DNA from: CBCPMX01 sp965120355
GTDB taxonomy: Bacteria; Bacillota; Clostridia; Oscillospirales; Oscillospiraceae
Reading direction: 5' to 3'
Assembly: GCA_965120355.1 (NCBI GenBank)
Contig: CBCPMX010000156.1
Coordinates: 1 to 5,598 of the forward strand
Length of the DNA stretch: 5,598 nucleotides
The position numbers and the translations under genes are program-made. This document shows positions 4,335 through 5,598 of this stretch, piece after piece (position 1 is the stretch's first letter; each line of letters begins with the position of its first letter). Under the pieces are notes generated by a model. It saw only the letters and a list, made by a program, of their open reading frames with translations. It did no database searches and was not told the origin of the DNA.

Positions 4335-5486
4335 ATGACTGAAAAACTCTACTACACAGATGTGACCTGTACGGCATTTTCGGCCACGGTGCTGCAGTGC
4401 CGCCAGGATGGAGACCGCTGGGCGGCGATCCTGGACCGGACGGCATTTTATCCGGAGGGCGGCGGACAGCCCTGGGATACCGGCTGTCTGGACCAGCGGC
4501 AGGTACTGGAGGTTCAGGAACAGGGCGCGGACATCGTCCACTATTTGGACGGTCCGCTGGAACCCGGTACACAGGTACAGGGGCACATCGACTGGGCACG
4601 CCGTTTTGACCTGATGCAGCAACACTCCGGCGAGCACATCGTCTCCGGGCTGGTCCATGCGGCCTATGGCTGTGACAACGTAGGCTTTCACATGGGCGCA
4701 GACGTCATCACCATTGATTTCAACTGCGAGCTGGATATGGAGAGCCTGCAGGCCATTGAGGCGGAAGCCAACCGCCGTGTCTGGGAGGACAAGCCGGTGG
4801 AGATTCTATGGCCCTCCGCAGCAGAACTGGCCAAGCTGCCCTACCGCAGCAAAAAAGCGCTGACCGGAGCAGTGCGGCTGGTGCGCTTCCCCGGTTCGGA
4901 TCTGTGCGCCTGCTGCGGCACCCACGTGACGCGGACGGGGCAAATTGGCCTGATCAAGATCCTGTCCTGTGTCCGGTTTCGCAGCGGCGTGCGGGTGGAA
5001 ATGGTCTGCGGCGGGCGAGCCCTGGCACATCTCAATGCCATGGCAGCGCAAAACCATCAGGTCTCGGTGACCCTATCTGCCAAGCCGGGAGAAACCGGAG
5101 CGGCAGTACAGCGGCTCCTGGAGGAAAACGGGCAGCTGAAATACCAGCTGACCGGCATGGAGAACACCCTGTTTGCGTGTCTGGCGCAGGCCCGGCGCGG
5201 CACAGGAAATACGGTGCTGTTTCAGCCGGATTTGACGGCGGATGGCGTCCGGCGGCTGGCTGTCGCCGTCATGGAGGTCTGTGGCGGTTGGGCCGCCGTA
5301 TTTTCCGGCAGCGACGGCAGCGGTTATAAATACTGCATTGGACAGACCGGCGGCGATGTGCGTCAGTTGACGCAGGAGATGAACGCGGCCCTGTCCGGCC
5401 GCGGCGGCGGGAAACCCTTTTTCACCCAGGGCGCCGTCCAGGCAGACCGGTCTGCCATTGAAGCCTTCTTTGCGGGAAAGCTGTGA
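4335..5486 (+). CDS. alaX: Alanyl-tRNA editing protein, long AlaX type with DHHA1 domain
   Basis: This free-standing editing enzyme hydrolyses tRNA-Ala wrongly charged with serine (and probably glycine), backing up alanyl-tRNA synthetase. The 383-aa product matches the editing half of AlaRS. FYPEGGGQPWDTG is at residues 38-50 (the FYxEGGGQ editing-site motif). The zinc site is HSGEH (H97, H101) together with CCGTH (C193, H197), followed by VTRTGQIG. A helical, probably coiled-coil segment lies at about 252-282. A DHHA1 domain follows to the C-terminus, with the Gly-rich GRGGGKPFFTQGAV at 355-368. There is no aminoacylation domain, so it is not AlaRS itself. The start at 4335 has GGAGG (4320-4324) 10 nt upstream; the frame is open back into rpoD, but that extension has no family match and would overlap rpoD by 170 bases. 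No clear promoter of its own is visible, so read-through from rpoD is plausible. Confidence 0.94.
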   Translation: MTEKLYYTDVTCTAFSATVLQCRQDGDRWAAILDRTAFYPEGGGQPWDTGCLDQRQVLEVQEQGADIVHYLDGPLEPGTQVQGHIDWARRFDLMQQHSGEHIVSGLVHAAYGCDNVGFHMGADVITIDFNCELDMESLQAIEAEANRRVWEDKPVEILWPSAAELAKLPYRSKKALTGAVRLVRFPGSDLCACCGTHVTRTGQIGLIKILSCVRFRSGVRVEMVCGGRALAHLNAMAAQNHQVSVTLSAKPGETGAAVQRLLEENGQLKYQLTGMENTLFACLAQARRGTGNTVLFQPDLTADGVRRLAVAVMEVCGGWAAVFSGSDGSGYKYCIGQTGGDVRQLTQEMNAALSGRGGGKPFFTQGAVQADRSAIEAFFAGKL

Positions 5487-5494
5487 GAGCTTTT
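5477..5494 (+). terminator. Weak hairpin over the alaX stop codon
   Basis: AAAGCT (5477-5482) pairs with AGCTTT (5488-5493) around GTGAG, with four T at 5491-5494. The stem is only 6 bp and contains the alaX stop codon in its loop. It could contribute to termination but is too weak to be confident. Confidence 0.3.
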
Positions 5495-5510
5495 CCGGCC
5501 GTCCATCCAT

Positions 5511-5580
5511 AAAAGCGCACCGGGGGGGGGGGGGAAAAAAAAGAAAACGAGGGGACCGGTTTTTCCTTCGCACGCTTTTT
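5511..5580 (+). terminator. Probable alaX terminator, interrupted by a poly-G run
   Basis: AAAAGCG (5511-5517) pairs with CGCTTTT (5573-5579), which runs into TTTTTCTTT. Inside it, GGGGGAAAAA (5530-5539) pairs with TTTTTCCTTC (5560-5569), with two G-T pairs. The right arm (5560-5580) looks like half of a long intrinsic terminator, but the left arm is distorted by the G13 and A8 runs, leaving a 12-base bulge (5518-5529) against three bases on the other side. This is read as a terminator from position and layout; the left arm may be mis-sequenced. Confidence 0.5.
5522..5542 (+). repeat. Homopolymer tract G13 followed by A8
   Basis: Thirteen consecutive G (5522-5534) are followed by eight A (5535-5542), then G and four A. 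No other homopolymer of this length exists in the window. It lies in non-coding sequence between alaX and the window edge. It may be a slippage-prone tract or a sequencing/assembly artefact. Confidence 0.9.
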
Positions 5581-5598
5581 CTTTCCCTTACAAAAGGA

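Overview
The window is about 5.6 kb of moderately GC-rich DNA carrying five protein genes, all chromosomal and mostly housekeeping. Several things suggest an anaerobic gut-type Firmicute of class Clostridia, probably near Oscillospiraceae/Ruminococcaceae: a SigA-type primary sigma factor of 378 aa with a short acidic region 1.1, strong AGGAGG-like ribosome binding sites, a eukaryote-like NADP isocitrate dehydrogenase, a stand-alone TyrA, and a long-form AlaX. No gene was placed by database search, so the lineage is an inference from protein character and base composition.

Layout, left to right: (1) 1-282, the 3' end of a gene whose product ends in a single membrane anchor; its function is not recognised. 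(2) 310-338, a near-consensus promoter, then icd (382-1593), closed by a clear intrinsic terminator at 1627-1663. (3) tyrA (prephenate/arogenate dehydrogenase) on the minus strand, 1711-2562, converging on icd. (4) 2563-2932, a divergent control region holding a tyrA promoter (17-bp spacer), a run of A-tracts, an rpoD promoter (17-bp spacer) and a leader of about 250 nt with several possible RNA helices, including one that would cover the rpoD ribosome binding site. (5) rpoD/sigA, 2933-4069. (6) 4070-4334, a 265-nt gap with strong hairpins: two adjacent long stems inside a possible closing helix, and a GC-rich terminator-like hairpin just before the next gene. (7) alaX, 4335-5486, an alanyl-tRNA editing protein. 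(8) 5487-5598, a terminator-like region interrupted by a run of 13 G.

The genes do not form one pathway. icd supplies 2-oxoglutarate and NADPH for amino-acid synthesis, tyrA makes the tyrosine precursor, alaX protects alanine decoding, and rpoD encodes the factor expected to read the consensus promoters seen in front of icd, tyrA and rpoD itself. I see no mobile element, CRISPR array, tRNA, rRNA or defence system. The points most worth a second look are in the non-coding parts: the rpoD leader, the tandem-hairpin element after rpoD, and the G13 tract in the last 100 bases.
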